NCBI RefSeq assembly: GCF_003352005.1
Contig: NZ_CP024848.1
Location: 3,357,001-3,421,000 of the forward strand
DNA length: 64,000 nt
Reading direction: 5' to 3'
Origin: Oceanobacillus zhaokaii
GTDB taxonomy: Bacteria; Bacillota; Bacilli; Bacillales; Amphibacillaceae
The translations under genes were made by a program, and so were the position numbers. Below, in pieces: positions 25,188-34,643 of the stretch (positions are counted from its first letter, which is position 1; each line of letters opens with the position of its first letter). The notes beneath the pieces are model-generated. The model did no database searches, was not told where the DNA came from, and saw only the letters and a list, made by a program, of their open reading frames with translations.

Positions 25188-25353
25188 TATTGCTCGCACT
25201 ACAAGAATGATATTAAAGAACTAGATTGCTGGATTAATCTTACTAAAAAAATTAATGCTCAATTCTGAATTTATGTTAAAATTAATATTGAAATAATAAA
25301 ATATCATATTAAATAGTTGAACAGTTTTGCTCAACAAAGAAAGGTGGGAAAAT

Positions 25354-25893
25354 TTGGAGTTACTTAAGAATAGAAACGAGCTTTCAGTAGAAGGGAAAAA
25401 TGGGATAGGATTTTTATTGTCAGGTGCAGTAATTTGGACAATCATTACAATTATATTTTTACAGGCAATCGATATTTCTCAGAAAAATATATTTATGCTT
25501 TTTTCAACGGGGTTAATGTTCCCACTGTCCGTCGGTATTTCAACGCTTATAAAAGCCGATTGGAAATTTAAAGATAATCCTTTGGGCAATTTAGGATTGT
25601 ATCTAAATCTCTCACAGTTTATCTATTTTACTATATTTTTTTGGGGAATCATAAAAAGCCCAGAAGCAGCAGTTATGTTTTTCGCCATTATCACTGGTGC
25701 CCATCTTTTTCCTTATGGATGGCTATATAATGCCAAACCTTATTATGTCATGGCACCTGTAATTTCAGTAGCAATTATGGCACTGGGACTGTATTTAGAC
25801 GGGGAGAATTTGTGGCTAATACCGCTCGCTGTAGTTATATTATTAATCCTTTTAATTATTTGGGTCTACGCAAATTATAAAAGCAAAATATAA
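25354..25893 (+). CDS. DUF7010-like membrane protein
   Basis: About 179 residues with five to six membrane helices. The start ELLKNRNELSVEGKNGIGF and the segments LFSTGLMFPLSVGIS, KDNPLGNLGLYLNLSQFIYF and IITGAHLFPYGWLYNAK look like a Bacillaceae family of small integral membrane proteins of unknown role (DUF7010 as I recall it). I chose TTG at 25354 because AAAGGTGGG lies about 6 bases upstream; a longer reading from 25327 would pass through that site. It stands alone between minus-strand genes. No function can be given. Confidence 0.7.
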   Translation: MELLKNRNELSVEGKNGIGFLLSGAVIWTIITIIFLQAIDISQKNIFMLFSTGLMFPLSVGISTLIKADWKFKDNPLGNLGLYLNLSQFIYFTIFFWGIIKSPEAAVMFFAIITGAHLFPYGWLYNAKPYYVMAPVISVAIMALGLYLDGENLWLIPLAVVILLILLIIWVYANYKSKI

Positions 25894-25982
25894 AATAAAT
25901 GAAACATTGAAGAGGGAGTACAAGTGAGTAACCCCCTGTTCCTTTCCATAAGTAAGGTATACATAAGATTATTTTTAAATAG

Positions 25983-26012
25983 GAGGGGAAGCTTGTCAAT
26001 TTACAAGCTTCC
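25983..26012. terminator. Strong hairpin between convergent genes
   Basis: GGGGAAGCTTGT and ACAAGCTTCCCC form a perfect 12-base stem with a 6-base loop between the DUF7010-like gene and the end of the ABC operon. T-runs are weak on both sides, so it may act as an mRNA end stabiliser as much as a terminator. Confidence 0.65.
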
Positions 26013-26059
26013 CCGACGGTAAATTATTATATTTCAGGAACCAACAACACCTTATACCC

Positions 26060-27037
26060 CTAATTAACTTCGTTTGATAAAAAGTCTATTTGCTCTTGAG
26101 CATTGTCTTTCTTAATAATATCTAGCCCACTATCAATACGTGGCTCAATTTTTTCCCCTTTGAGATTGGCAACAGCATTTTTCACTCCTAAATAACCCAT
26201 TTCATATGGCTTTTGAGCAATTGATGCATACATTCCACCATTTAATATAGATTCAGCAGCTATCTGATCCCCATTAACACCGACAACCTTAATATCTAAT
26301 CCTGAGGCCTCAACTGCACGTAATGCTCCTAAAGCCATATCGTCACTAGCTACAAATACAGCTTTTAAATCTTTCTCTACTTGAAGAACGTTTTCCATTA
26401 CATTCATAGCTTTTGTAGAATCGCTATCCGCAGGTTGCTCAGCAGCAATTGTAACACCAGCTGCTTCAAATGTATCTTTTGCACCTTTGATACGGTCATT
26501 TGTTGCTGGATTACCTGCTGCGCCATCAATTAAAGCCACTTTATCTTCGGATTTTAAACTCAAATCATTAATTAATAATTCAGCACCAGTCACGCCGGCA
26601 GAATAGTTATCTGTTCCAATATAGGATAAACGACTATCCATAATAGCATCAGTATCAAGAGTTATAACTGGTATTTCAACATCTTGTAATAAAGTCACAA
26701 CCGTTGGTGGTTGAAGTGGGGCTACTAGTATTGCATCAGGATTTTGACTTAATTGATCCTCAATCATATTTACTTGTTGCATAATTTCTGCTTCTGATGG
26801 AGGCCCAACGATATTTAATTTAACTCCAAGTTCTTCGGCTGCTTTTTCAGCCCCTGCTTGCATTACTTTCCAATATGGAGTGGAGGCTGTTTTCAAAACA
26901 ACTGAAATTTTAATTTCATCATCATTGTTGGTATTTCCATCAGATGAGGAATTTTCTGCATTTGTTCCAAGATTACACCCACTTACAAGTAGCATTAATA
27001 AACCCGCAATAATTATAAATGATATTTTCTTTTTCAT
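26060..27037 (-). CDS. Ribose-type sugar/polyol-binding lipoprotein (PBP1)
   Basis: A 325-residue type-1 periplasmic-binding-fold lipoprotein. The signal peptide ends in the lipobox LLVSGC (C near residue 21). The two-lobe fold shows ISVVLKTASTPYWKVMQAGAEKAAEELG, DAILVAPLQPPTVV, VITLDTDA, SYIGTDNYSAG, LIDGAAGNPATNDR and VFVASDDMALGALRA. It is last in the operon isomerase-ATPase-permease-binding protein. Neighbouring iol genes suggest an inositol or related cyclitol as ligand, by analogy with inositol-binding proteins of this class; ribose or another pentose is not excluded. Confidence 0.92.
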   Translation of the reverse strand: MKKKISFIIIAGLLMLLVSGCNLGTNAENSSSDGNTNNDDEIKISVVLKTASTPYWKVMQAGAEKAAEELGVKLNIVGPPSEAEIMQQVNMIEDQLSQNPDAILVAPLQPPTVVTLLQDVEIPVITLDTDAIMDSRLSYIGTDNYSAGVTGAELLINDLSLKSEDKVALIDGAAGNPATNDRIKGAKDTFEAAGVTIAAEQPADSDSTKAMNVMENVLQVEKDLKAVFVASDDMALGALRAVEASGLDIKVVGVNGDQIAAESILNGGMYASIAQKPYEMGYLGVKNAVANLKGEKIEPRIDSGLDIIKKDNAQEQIDFLSNEVN

Positions 27038-27061
27038 TTCAATTCCCCCTAGTATAGTTTC

Positions 27062-28117
27062 TTATCTATTTGCTCTTTTTCTTTTTCTTAGTCTTAGAAC
27101 ATCCACATAGACAGCTAGAATAATAACTGCACCAATTACAGCCATTTGGATATCAGATGAAATATTTAGTAGGTTTAATCCATTACGTAGGACTGCAATA
27201 ATAGCAGCACCAATCGCAGTACCTATAACAGTACCAACTCCCCCAAACATACTTGCTCCACCAATAACCACGGCGGCAATCGCATCAGTTTCATACATAA
27301 GTCCAGCCGTTGGGAAAGCTGCATTAACACGACCTGCTTGAATAACCCCTGCTAAACCTGCCATTAAACCACTAATTGTATAAACGATTAATAGCACTCG
27401 GTCTACATTTATCCCAGATAGACGTGCTGCTTCTTTATTACCACCAATTGCATAAATGTAACGGCCTGTTTGAGTTTTTGTAAGAAATATATGCATGGTA
27501 ATGAAGACAACAATAACTATTATGAAACTTATTGGTATTAACCCGCCGATAAATCCATTTCCCATGTATTGAATTAGTATAGGAAAACCAGCAATTGGGG
27601 CGGCTGCAGTTACCATTAACGCTAATCCACGCCCAATAAATTGTGTACCCATTGTTGAAATAAAAGGATGTGGTAAACGTAATTTAGTCAATAGCAATCC
27701 GTTAATAAGCCCAAACCCAGCACCAATTATAAGAGCTACGATTATACCTATTATTGGGTTTATCCCCATTGTAACGCTTACGATAGCCATTACCATTGAA
27801 GAAAATGCTAGTATTGAACCGACAGACAAGTCAATACCAGCAGTTAAGATTGGAAGAAGCATTCCAATAGCCAACAAGGCATTTATGGAAACTTGCCTGG
27901 CGATGTTCATAAAGTTATCCATTGTTAAGAACTGATCAGATGTAAATGTAAAAGTTAAACATAGTAGTATTAGTGCTATTAATGTACCAAACTTCCCTAA
28001 ATATTTCTTCAAAGTAGTTAAAAAGCTTGTTTTCTCGTTTTGACCCTTTGGTAAATCATTAATTTCTTCTTGTTCCTCTGGTAAATTATCGATTTGTACT
28101 TGACTCAAGGTTCTCAC
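27062..28117 (-). CDS. Ribose-type ABC permease (RbsC family)
   Basis: A 351-residue membrane protein with eight to ten helices and the BPD_transp_2 features ILTAGIDLSVGSILAFSSM and AIAAVVIGGASMFGGVGTVIGTAIGAAIIAVLRNGLN. Its GTG start overlaps the stop of the ATPase gene (GTGA). A TTG at 28108 has better spacing from the upstream CAGGAG and may be the true start. One permease forms the homodimeric channel in this class. Confidence 0.93.
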   Translation of the reverse strand: MRTLSQVQIDNLPEEQEEINDLPKGQNEKTSFLTTLKKYLGKFGTLIALILLCLTFTFTSDQFLTMDNFMNIARQVSINALLAIGMLLPILTAGIDLSVGSILAFSSMVMAIVSVTMGINPIIGIIVALIIGAGFGLINGLLLTKLRLPHPFISTMGTQFIGRGLALMVTAAAPIAGFPILIQYMGNGFIGGLIPISFIIVIVVFITMHIFLTKTQTGRYIYAIGGNKEAARLSGINVDRVLLIVYTISGLMAGLAGVIQAGRVNAAFPTAGLMYETDAIAAVVIGGASMFGGVGTVIGTAIGAAIIAVLRNGLNLLNISSDIQMAVIGAVIILAVYVDVLRLRKRKRANR

Positions 28118-29628
28118 TCTCCTGTAGCATATTTCATAATAACTTCTTGACTCGCTTTCTCAATTGGAATATTAGCAGTAATTCTTCCTTCACTCATAAC
28201 AAGTGCACGATCACAAATTCCTAATATTTCTGGCAACTCAGACGAAATCATAATCACGATATTCCCCTGTTCTACAAGTTCATTCATTAAACGATAAACT
28301 TCTACTTTAGCTCCAACATCTATACCTCTAGTTGGTTCATCAAAAATAAAGACTTTTGCTTTTGTACATAACCATTTAGCTATAACCACCTTTTGTTGGT
28401 TACCACCACTTAAAAATCTTGCATTTATGTCTATACTCTCAGTTTTTATCTTTAGTTCCTTAACATAATCTGCTGCTTCTTTTTTCATGTCATTTAATTT
28501 TAATAATCTTGTTTTTTTATTAGCAAAATGCTTCATATTAGCTAAAGTGATATTGAAATGTAATGATTGATCAAGTTGTAGTCCTTCATTTTTTCTATCT
28601 TCAGTAATAAAAGCTATTCTAGCCTTAATAGCATCACTGGGCGAATTAATAGTCACTTCTTTACCATCAATAAATACTTTGCCTCCATATTTTGGATCAG
28701 CTCCGAATATTGCACGGGCTAATTCAGTCCGTCCTGCTCCAACTAATCCTGAAAACCCAACAATTTCTCCGTAATTCACATGAAAACTTACTGGTTCAGA
28801 AGCCCCCTCAACAAGAAGATTCTCTACCCTAAATCCTTCTTTTCCAACCTTAAACTGTTTTTTAGGGTATTTTTCATCCAAACTCCGACCTACCATTAAT
28901 TCAATCCAGTAGTCAGGGTCTGTTGTCTTAACTGGAAGTGTATTAATCATATAACCATCTCGAAGTATTGTTAATCGTGTACCAATTCGCTTAATTTCTT
29001 CTAATTTATGTGTAATAAAAATGATAGCTACTCTCCGCTTTTGTAATAACTCAACTACTTTAAACAACTGTTCTACCTCTCTACCACTTAGACTAGAAGT
29101 AGGTTCATCCATAATGATTAGTTTTGCTTCAAGTGCAATTGCTTTTGCTATTTCAACAAGTTGTTGTTGACCCATTCCAAGTTTCCCAACTTCCATATCA
29201 ACAAGTTCCTTGCCATTTTGGCCTAATTCGTTTAAGCAACGAATTGCTTCTTTACGCATATAATCTCGATTTAAAAAGGATATCTTCCCTCTTTTTTTCT
29301 GTTCCCTTCCTAGAAAGATATTTTCATACACTTTAAGCTGCTTAACATTATTTAATTCCTGATAAATTGTTGAAATTCCTAGATTCATTGCATCATGGGG
29401 TTTGTTAAATTCTACCAATTTACCATCCCAATAAATTTCCCCAGCGTCATTTTTATGAACACCAGTTAATATTTTGATTAATGTTGATTTTCCAGCACCA
29501 TTTTCTCCTAGTAAGACATGGACCTCACCGCGTCTTACATTAAAATCTATCCCCTTTAACACTTCGTTTTTATCAAAGCTCTTTTTAATACCCTTTATTT
29601 CAAGGAGATTCACAGCATGTTCAGCCAT
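28114..29628 (-). CDS. Ribose-type ABC ATPase with two nucleotide-binding domains (RbsA family)
   Basis: A 504-residue tandem ATPase. The first domain has Walker A GENGAGKST near 42-50, signature LGMGQQQLVEIAKAI and Walker B LIIMDEPTSSL. The second has a degenerate Walker A (GLVGAGRTELARAIFG) and signature SGGNQQKVVIAKWL with FIFDEPTRGIDVG. This asymmetry is normal for RbsA/MglA. It energises the adjacent permease and binding protein. The start has GAAAGGAG upstream. Confidence 0.95.
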   Translation of the reverse strand: MAEHAVNLLEIKGIKKSFDKNEVLKGIDFNVRRGEVHVLLGENGAGKSTLIKILTGVHKNDAGEIYWDGKLVEFNKPHDAMNLGISTIYQELNNVKQLKVYENIFLGREQKKRGKISFLNRDYMRKEAIRCLNELGQNGKELVDMEVGKLGMGQQQLVEIAKAIALEAKLIIMDEPTSSLSGREVEQLFKVVELLQKRRVAIIFITHKLEEIKRIGTRLTILRDGYMINTLPVKTTDPDYWIELMVGRSLDEKYPKKQFKVGKEGFRVENLLVEGASEPVSFHVNYGEIVGFSGLVGAGRTELARAIFGADPKYGGKVFIDGKEVTINSPSDAIKARIAFITEDRKNEGLQLDQSLHFNITLANMKHFANKKTRLLKLNDMKKEAADYVKELKIKTESIDINARFLSGGNQQKVVIAKWLCTKAKVFIFDEPTRGIDVGAKVEVYRLMNELVEQGNIVIMISSELPEILGICDRALVMSEGRITANIPIEKASQEVIMKYATGE

Positions 29629-29788
29629 TTCTAGACTCCTTTCGTCTTTGTATTATTATTGCTACCTTGCGAGTAAGGTTATCTATAATTGTTCCTTCAC
29701 TTCATTACTGCATCAGATGTCATTATTCTTTTATAAGACAAGATAATTTATTGTTAATTGTCCCTTAACTGATAAAATTAATAAAAAC

Positions 29789-30610
29789 TTAATATCTCAC
29801 TGGGACTCTTTTATTAAGAAATTCTACTGATTTCTTATAAGAGTTAATTAATTGGTTTAGATAGTCTCCTTGTTTAACAGGAGTAAAAGGATTCTCACCA
29901 AGTGCAGTCATTTCCATTATAATTGGCCCTTCATATCCAATCTCATCTAGTACATCTAATTGGTCTTTTAGATTTGCATGACCTTCGCCAACACCTAACC
30001 GGTTTGAATCAGCCAAATGATAAATACCTAATTTATCACCTGCAATCCTTAATGCTTCCAGTGGGTCAGGCTCATCAATATTCATGTGATATGAATCTAA
30101 TAGTATACTTAGATATTCATTATCAACCTCCTTACATAATCTACGAGCTTCATTAGCTGTAATCACTTGATAATTTTCATAGCGATTTAACACTTCATAT
30201 ACAATTGGTAAATTTACCTTTTCAGCTTCTGATATTATTTTTTTCGTACTATCAACAAGTAAGTTCCAGTCAAAATCAACATCACCACTGCTTTTAATTT
30301 TCCCAACATCACCATGTAGACAAATACGATGTGCACCAAGTTCCTTTGCCCAACTTATAAGTTCGAAGTAATAATTTATTGCAGAGGATCTAGCTTCTTC
30401 ATTTGTGTTGGATATATCTACATTTGCTGGTGTAACTGAAAAAGGAAGTAGCGAATATTTTTCTAATATCTTTTTCAATTCAGAGGGAGATTGCGTTAAA
30501 TCACCTTCAACTTCTACACCAGCTACACCTATTTCTACAGCTATTTGACATTTTTCCTCAAAAGATAATGGGCCAAATGTCCAAAAACATAATCCGATTC
30601 TTTTCTTCAT
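29789..30610 (-). CDS. TIM-barrel sugar isomerase/epimerase (IolE/IolH-like superfamily)
   Basis: A 273-residue xylose-isomerase-like TIM barrel. Metal-binding residues show in LPIVYEVLNRYENY, LSILLDSYHMNIDEPDP, LGIYHLADSNRLGVGEGH and GPIIMEMTALGENPF. It resembles tagatose/hydroxypyruvate-isomerase-type enzymes and 3-keto-sugar epimerases, so it is likely to transform the substrate of the ABC importer that follows it. The isomerase-first, transporter-after order is uncommon. The reaction is not known. Downstream, 160 bases separate it from the ATPase gene. Confidence 0.85.
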   Translation of the reverse strand: MKKRIGLCFWTFGPLSFEEKCQIAVEIGVAGVEVEGDLTQSPSELKKILEKYSLLPFSVTPANVDISNTNEEARSSAINYYFELISWAKELGAHRICLHGDVGKIKSSGDVDFDWNLLVDSTKKIISEAEKVNLPIVYEVLNRYENYQVITANEARRLCKEVDNEYLSILLDSYHMNIDEPDPLEALRIAGDKLGIYHLADSNRLGVGEGHANLKDQLDVLDEIGYEGPIIMEMTALGENPFTPVKQGDYLNQLINSYKKSVEFLNKRVPVRY

Positions 30611-30720
30611 AAAAATACAACTCCCGCTTTAATTTATAATTCAGATAATTTAATATAGGATAAATCTAAGCCTAAGCACCTACAGATAGTTGCCTATTAA
30701 GGTTACTCGCTACAAGCTAA

Positions 30721-30734
30721 TAAAAGCGCTTACA
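30721..30734. promoter_or_regulatory. Imperfect cre-like box
   Basis: On the minus strand TGTAAGCGCTTTTA matches the cre consensus except for one base near the end. It lies about 110 bases before the isomerase start, where CcpA repression of a sugar importer is expected. Confidence 0.5.
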
Positions 30735-30786
30735 CAAAATAAGTAAAAGAGATACTAATAACCTAATAAATATATTATGTAATTTC

Positions 30787-30815
30787 TATACTAATGAATA
30801 AACTTTATTAGTATA
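30787..30815. promoter_or_regulatory. 9-bp inverted repeat TATACTAAT/ATTAGTATA
   Basis: Perfect arms at 30787-30795 and 30807-30815, 11 bases apart, between the AraC gene and the transport operon. It may be an operator or a weak terminator for the AraC gene. AT-richness raises the chance of coincidence. Confidence 0.4.
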
Positions 30816-31001
30816 TATTTATTAACTTATTGATATCTATAAAATAAATATAACCCAATAATTAACAATAGTCATTTCATTTTATTGCTTTTTTTTAAAG
30901 TTTATTGCTATTTTATTAAAGTATTTGTGTTTTCTAACTTTTTAAGTGATTTATTCCTAAATCTTTATCAATTTTCTTATTATATGGAAGCTTCTATTTA
31001 T

Positions 31002-31841
31002 CTATATAGTTATCTTAAATATAAACTCTTGATACTTTTTGGGAGAATATCCTGTATGCTTTTTGAAAGTTGTAACAAAATACGATTCACTATTAAATCC
31101 ACATTTAAATGCAATTTCACCAATCGAAAAATTAGATGTATATAAAAGATCCTTTGCATAATTGATTCTGTAATTAATTAAGAATTGTCTAGGAGTATAT
31201 TTTGTCTGTTCTTTAAATATCCTAGAAAAATGATATGGACTAAGATTTACTTGTTTTGCTATATCTATTAAACTAATATCCTTATTATAGTTTTTTTCAA
31301 TGAACACAACTGCTTGTTTTATTGTTCCATCTATATTCTGATTTTGATTAGATAATTTCAATAATTCATAAATAATATGTTGAATTATAAGGGAAGCAAC
31401 ATGTTCATCTACTTTATCTTCCTTCATCATATTTAGAATCTGTTTCATATAATTAGGTATTTCCCAATTATTATCAATAGAAAAAATACAACCACTTTTC
31501 CTATATAAAAGATCAAAGTACTCTTTGGCACCAGCCCCTTTGAAGTGAACCCATTCAATATTACTATTTTCCACAGCACCATAAAGGTGTGGAAAATGAC
31601 AATCCAAAAAGAAAAAATCATTTTCTTTTGCGATATATTTTCCATCCTTATAAAAAACTTTCATTTTCCCTTTTTTCACATAACAAAAATAGTACTGCTC
31701 AAAACGCTGCCTTTTTGTCTCATATTGTTCTGAACAAAAATAATTTCCTCCCATTGTTGGGTAATAAAGAACTTCTTTAGCAAAAGTACTTGGAATATGA
31801 AAATATTGTTCTGAATTCTTTAAGGTTCCTTTCTCCTTCAT
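31002..31841 (-). CDS. AraC-family transcriptional regulator
   Basis: A 279-residue regulator. The N-terminal cupin sensing domain (about 25-150) has the FYKDGKYIAKENDFFFLDCHFPHLYG stretch. The double helix-turn-helix AraC domain (about 180-275) carries ISLIDIAKQVNLSPYHFSRIFKEQTKYTPRQFLINYRINYAKDLL and IGEIAFKCGFNSESYFVTTFKKHTGYSPKKYQ. It sits upstream of, and in the same direction as, the isomerase/ABC operon, so it is the likely activator of that operon. The effector is probably the imported sugar or cyclitol. Confidence 0.92.
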   Translation of the reverse strand: MKEKGTLKNSEQYFHIPSTFAKEVLYYPTMGGNYFCSEQYETKRQRFEQYYFCYVKKGKMKVFYKDGKYIAKENDFFFLDCHFPHLYGAVENSNIEWVHFKGAGAKEYFDLLYRKSGCIFSIDNNWEIPNYMKQILNMMKEDKVDEHVASLIIQHIIYELLKLSNQNQNIDGTIKQAVVFIEKNYNKDISLIDIAKQVNLSPYHFSRIFKEQTKYTPRQFLINYRINYAKDLLYTSNFSIGEIAFKCGFNSESYFVTTFKKHTGYSPKKYQEFIFKITI

Positions 31842-31920
31842 TCTATCACCCTCATTTCAGACAAATTATAAAGCATAAAAAGCTATGTTTGTTTTAAAAA
31901 AACATTTCATTATCCCATGC

Positions 31921-32240
31921 ATTCCATAGATACGTATAATTTCTTGTACTGTTAAGCTACATGGAACTTCACTATTATAAGCAATTGCATTAAAAATTGA
32001 GTTGTTTCTTCTATGTATGAATCCTTGTAAAGTTATAAGAAGAAGTATTGCGGGTTCGCACTTTTTATACAGCCATTTGTTAATACTTCAACACTATTTT
32101 CTGTTTCATTATTGGCTTTGGCAGCGTCTTTAGATCCAAAGATCCAAATGCTTCTAATTGTTGATCATAACCATAAACTGCTTGACGGCTGTTATCAATC
32201 ACACCAATTGCACCGCTTTCAATTTTTAATATTCTAAGGG
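31921..32240 (-). pseudogene. Decayed C-terminal half of an inositol 2-dehydrogenase gene
   Basis: No open frame spans this stretch, but its minus-strand translation matches the intact IolG at 35582-36610 in three consecutive frames. The first reads GAIGVIDNSRQAVYGYDQ then QLEAFGS. After a frame change at a duplicated GGATCT it reads SKDAAKANNETENSVEV then LTNGCIKSANPQYFFL. Further pieces read DSYIEE and NAIAYNSEVPCSL. The intact protein reads GSIGVIDNSRQAVYGYDQ, FGSKGSANVKNETES, NPLYFFL, DAYIKEV and EAISNNEEVSCSF. The 5' half is missing. It is a fossil of an extra iolG copy, left just downstream of a live IolG-like gene. Confidence 0.85.
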
Positions 32241-32299
32241 TTGACTTAGTAATCTATAATCTCATTAACCATTACTAGGTTTATAGTTGTATCTTAGTC

Positions 32300-33322
32300 T
32301 TAATTTAAATTAATTAATTGCTCCGTATCGATAGATTTTTGACAAGCCTCAGCAACAATTGTACTCTGTAAACCATCGTATGCGGTTACTTCTGGTTCAC
32401 GACCTGCTTTTATACATAATATGAATTCTCTCATTTCTCGGAGAAAAGCTTCTCTAAAACGTTCTGGGAAGGTTTGAAAAGTTGGTCTGGTTACACCTTG
32501 TTCATTAAATACTGTTACAAGATTTTTTTCGGGTTCTTGAGCTACACGTAACATTCCTTTTGTACCAATCAATTCTGTTTCCACATGATAACCATGAGCT
32601 GCATTTCTACCAGAAACTAAAAGGGCCATTGTTTTATCTTCTAATTGCATCATGGCGGCACCTGTTTCTAATTCGCCTAAGTCATCTAATACTGGATAAG
32701 CTGCATTTTTACCAATTGCCCAAACATGTTTTACTTCCATACCAGATATCCATCTTACTAAGTCAATATCATGGATAGACAAATCTGCAAATAATCCACC
32801 ACTCTTACCATCAGCAGCAAATTTAACGAAGCTTTCTAGTTCAGAGCCTGGATCAATTCCATAACAACGAATTAATGTTAATTCACCAATAGCACCTTCA
32901 TCGACCATTTTTTTCGCATATTGGTAAGATTCATCATATCGTCTCATGAAACCTAATTGAAAAGCTTGATTTGGATGTGCATTAATCACTTCTATTGTTT
33001 GTTTAATATCTTCTACATCTAAACCAATTGGTTTTTCACAGAAAACATGTAAACCTTTTTCCATTGCCAAACGAATATGTTTAGTATGAAGGCTAGATGG
33101 TGATACAATAACTACCGCATCAATGTTTGGGCTAGAAATCATGTCCTCATAATTTTTAAAAGTTTCTTTTACACCTAAATCTTTTCTAGCCCTTTCTAAT
33201 TCTTCTTCATTATAATGACATGCTGCATAAAGAGTTGCACTTGGTACATTTTCTGCAATATTTCGAGCATGAATTCGTCCCATTCTTCCTAAACCGATAA
33301 TACCAACTCTTATTTCCTTCAT
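32300..33322 (-). CDS. Inositol 2-dehydrogenase-like oxidoreductase (Gfo/Idh/MocA)
   Basis: About 340 residues. The Rossmann start is VGIIGLGRMGRIHARNI, the cofactor-side motif VFCEKPIGL contains the catalytic lysine (near 96), and GGLFADLSIHDIDLVRW has the conserved Asp/His pair. It is closely similar along its length to the protein at 39212-40258 (shared FMRRYDESYQYAK and GKNAAYP). Start at 33322 is preferred since AAGGAG is 9 bases upstream, whereas the GTG at 33331 touches it. It is co-directional with the zinc dehydrogenase 82 bases upstream. It may act on scyllo- or chiro-inositol, as IolX/IolW-type enzymes do; this is inferred. Confidence 0.88.
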   Translation of the reverse strand: MKEIRVGIIGLGRMGRIHARNIAENVPSATLYAACHYNEEELERARKDLGVKETFKNYEDMISSPNIDAVVIVSPSSLHTKHIRLAMEKGLHVFCEKPIGLDVEDIKQTIEVINAHPNQAFQLGFMRRYDESYQYAKKMVDEGAIGELTLIRCYGIDPGSELESFVKFAADGKSGGLFADLSIHDIDLVRWISGMEVKHVWAIGKNAAYPVLDDLGELETGAAMMQLEDKTMALLVSGRNAAHGYHVETELIGTKGMLRVAQEPEKNLVTVFNEQGVTRPTFQTFPERFREAFLREMREFILCIKAGREPEVTAYDGLQSTIVAEACQKSIDTEQLINLN

Positions 33323-33404
33323 TATCTTCACTCCTTGATATGATCAATCCTACTAGCTTCGTTTATGGTAATATATACACTTAACCTCAATAGCTAAACT
33401 AACT

Positions 33405-34433
33405 TTACTTCACACTAGGATCAAGCAACACCTTATACCCTTCTTTATTTATCGCAATATCAAATCCTTTTTTCCAATCATCTAATGATAGTTTATTAGA
33501 GATCAGTGGACGAACATTTACCTTTCCAGACTCTAAAAGTTGTAATGCTGTTACCCATGATGTTGGTTCAGATGCGTAGCTATTTGTCATATTTATTTCT
33601 TTCATTAGGGCTAAATCATGGTCGAATTCAATTTTCTTACCGTACAATCCTACTTGCACATATAACCCAGTTTTCTTCAATAATTGTAGGCAGTTATCAG
33701 CTGAAGGAGCTGCGCCGGAACACTCAAATGCTACATCAAAAGTTCCCATTAGGCTCACTAATTTATCTTTGTCTTTTGGATCATCGACAATGACCGTATC
33801 GATTGCTCCGAGCTCTGTTGCAAGTTCGAGTCTGGCTTTATCCTTGGATGTACCGACAACAACTATATCTCCACCGCTAGCTCTAGCTACTTGTAATACT
33901 AGTAATCCTATTGTGCCTGGTCCTGCTACAACAACCCTGTCTCCCGCTTTTACCGTTGCCCTTTCAATTACACTTCGAACAACGCATGCTAATGGTTCGC
34001 TTAGTGCTGCTTCATCCAGGCTGATATTTTCTGGGATATTATAGGCTAGGCGTGCTGGGACTTTAACATATTCTGCAAATGCTCCATTTACACCTGATCC
34101 GATTGACTTTCTCTCCTCACATAACATGAGCAATCCGTGTCTGCAATAGTAGCATTGCCCACATGTCACAGCTGCAGTATGGGAGACCACTCGATCTCCT
34201 TTTTTGAATGCACTCACGTTTCCTCCGACTTCTTCTACAATTCCTGAATATTCATGTCCCATGACTACTGGATAGTCAGCTGGGTATTCGTCTAGTACAA
34301 TATGGATATCCGTACCGCAAATACCAGTAGCATGCACTTTTACTTTGATTTCCTCATCGTTTATCATAGGTTGAGCTATTTCCTCAAGCCCAACATTATC
34401 TAAACCGGGTCCTTTTTTCAATAATGCCTTCAT
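33405..34433 (-). CDS. Zinc-dependent alcohol/polyol dehydrogenase (MDR)
   Basis: About 342 residues. The catalytic zinc ligands are in ATGICGTD (C about 38), GHEYSGIVEEVG and the central Glu. The structural zinc loop CGQCYYCRHGLLMLC is present. The cofactor domain has GPGTIGLLVLQVARASG. This is the sorbitol/threonine dehydrogenase-like branch of medium-chain dehydrogenases. It probably oxidises a polyol or cyclitol hydroxyl; the genomic partner is an IolG-like dehydrogenase. ATG at 34433 was chosen because GGGAGAG lies 6 bases upstream and inside the longer reading. Confidence 0.9.
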   Translation of the reverse strand: MKALLKKGPGLDNVGLEEIAQPMINDEEIKVKVHATGICGTDIHIVLDEYPADYPVVMGHEYSGIVEEVGGNVSAFKKGDRVVSHTAAVTCGQCYYCRHGLLMLCEERKSIGSGVNGAFAEYVKVPARLAYNIPENISLDEAALSEPLACVVRSVIERATVKAGDRVVVAGPGTIGLLVLQVARASGGDIVVVGTSKDKARLELATELGAIDTVIVDDPKDKDKLVSLMGTFDVAFECSGAAPSADNCLQLLKKTGLYVQVGLYGKKIEFDHDLALMKEINMTNSYASEPTSWVTALQLLESGKVNVRPLISNKLSLDDWKKGFDIAINKEGYKVLLDPSVK

Positions 34434-34611
34434 CCGATACTCTCCCATCTTTTTTATCGTTTTGTTATTTTTCTGGGTCGACTTTTCGAAATCTACTTAA
34501 ATGGTTTTGTTGTTAAATCTTGATTACAAAGATAGTAACTAGCGTTTTTTTCCGATATACCAGCAGACAGACAAATCCCACTGTTACAAACAAATATCTC
34601 TCTTTTATTAT

Positions 34612-34643
34612 AAAAAAGGGGAAATATTGAATACTTCCCCTTT
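34612..34643 (-). terminator. Terminator of the iol operon
   Basis: On the minus strand AAAGGGGAA (34635-34643) pairs with TTCCCCTTT (34615-34623), followed by more Ts. The stem begins inside the iolJ stop codon, so the operon ends here. Confidence 0.88.

Larger units (their letters stand above)
30611..31001. other. 391-base promoter region of the ABC operon
   Basis: Very AT-rich. It holds an imperfect cre-like box (30721-30734) and a 9-base inverted repeat (30787-30815), listed separately. No gene, clean promoter pair or terminator was found. A plus-strand ORF overlapping the AraC 3' end is a shadow. Confidence 0.5.

Noticed and set aside
28114..30610. Classical rbs (ribose) operon
   Set aside because: RbsK, RbsD and RbsR are missing, and the isomerase and inositol neighbours suggest another substrate.
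30885..31145. 86-residue plus-strand ORF near the AraC gene
   Set aside because: It overlaps the AraC 3' end, is Phe/Tyr/Leu-rich as expected from AT-rich antisense DNA, and has no ribosome site.
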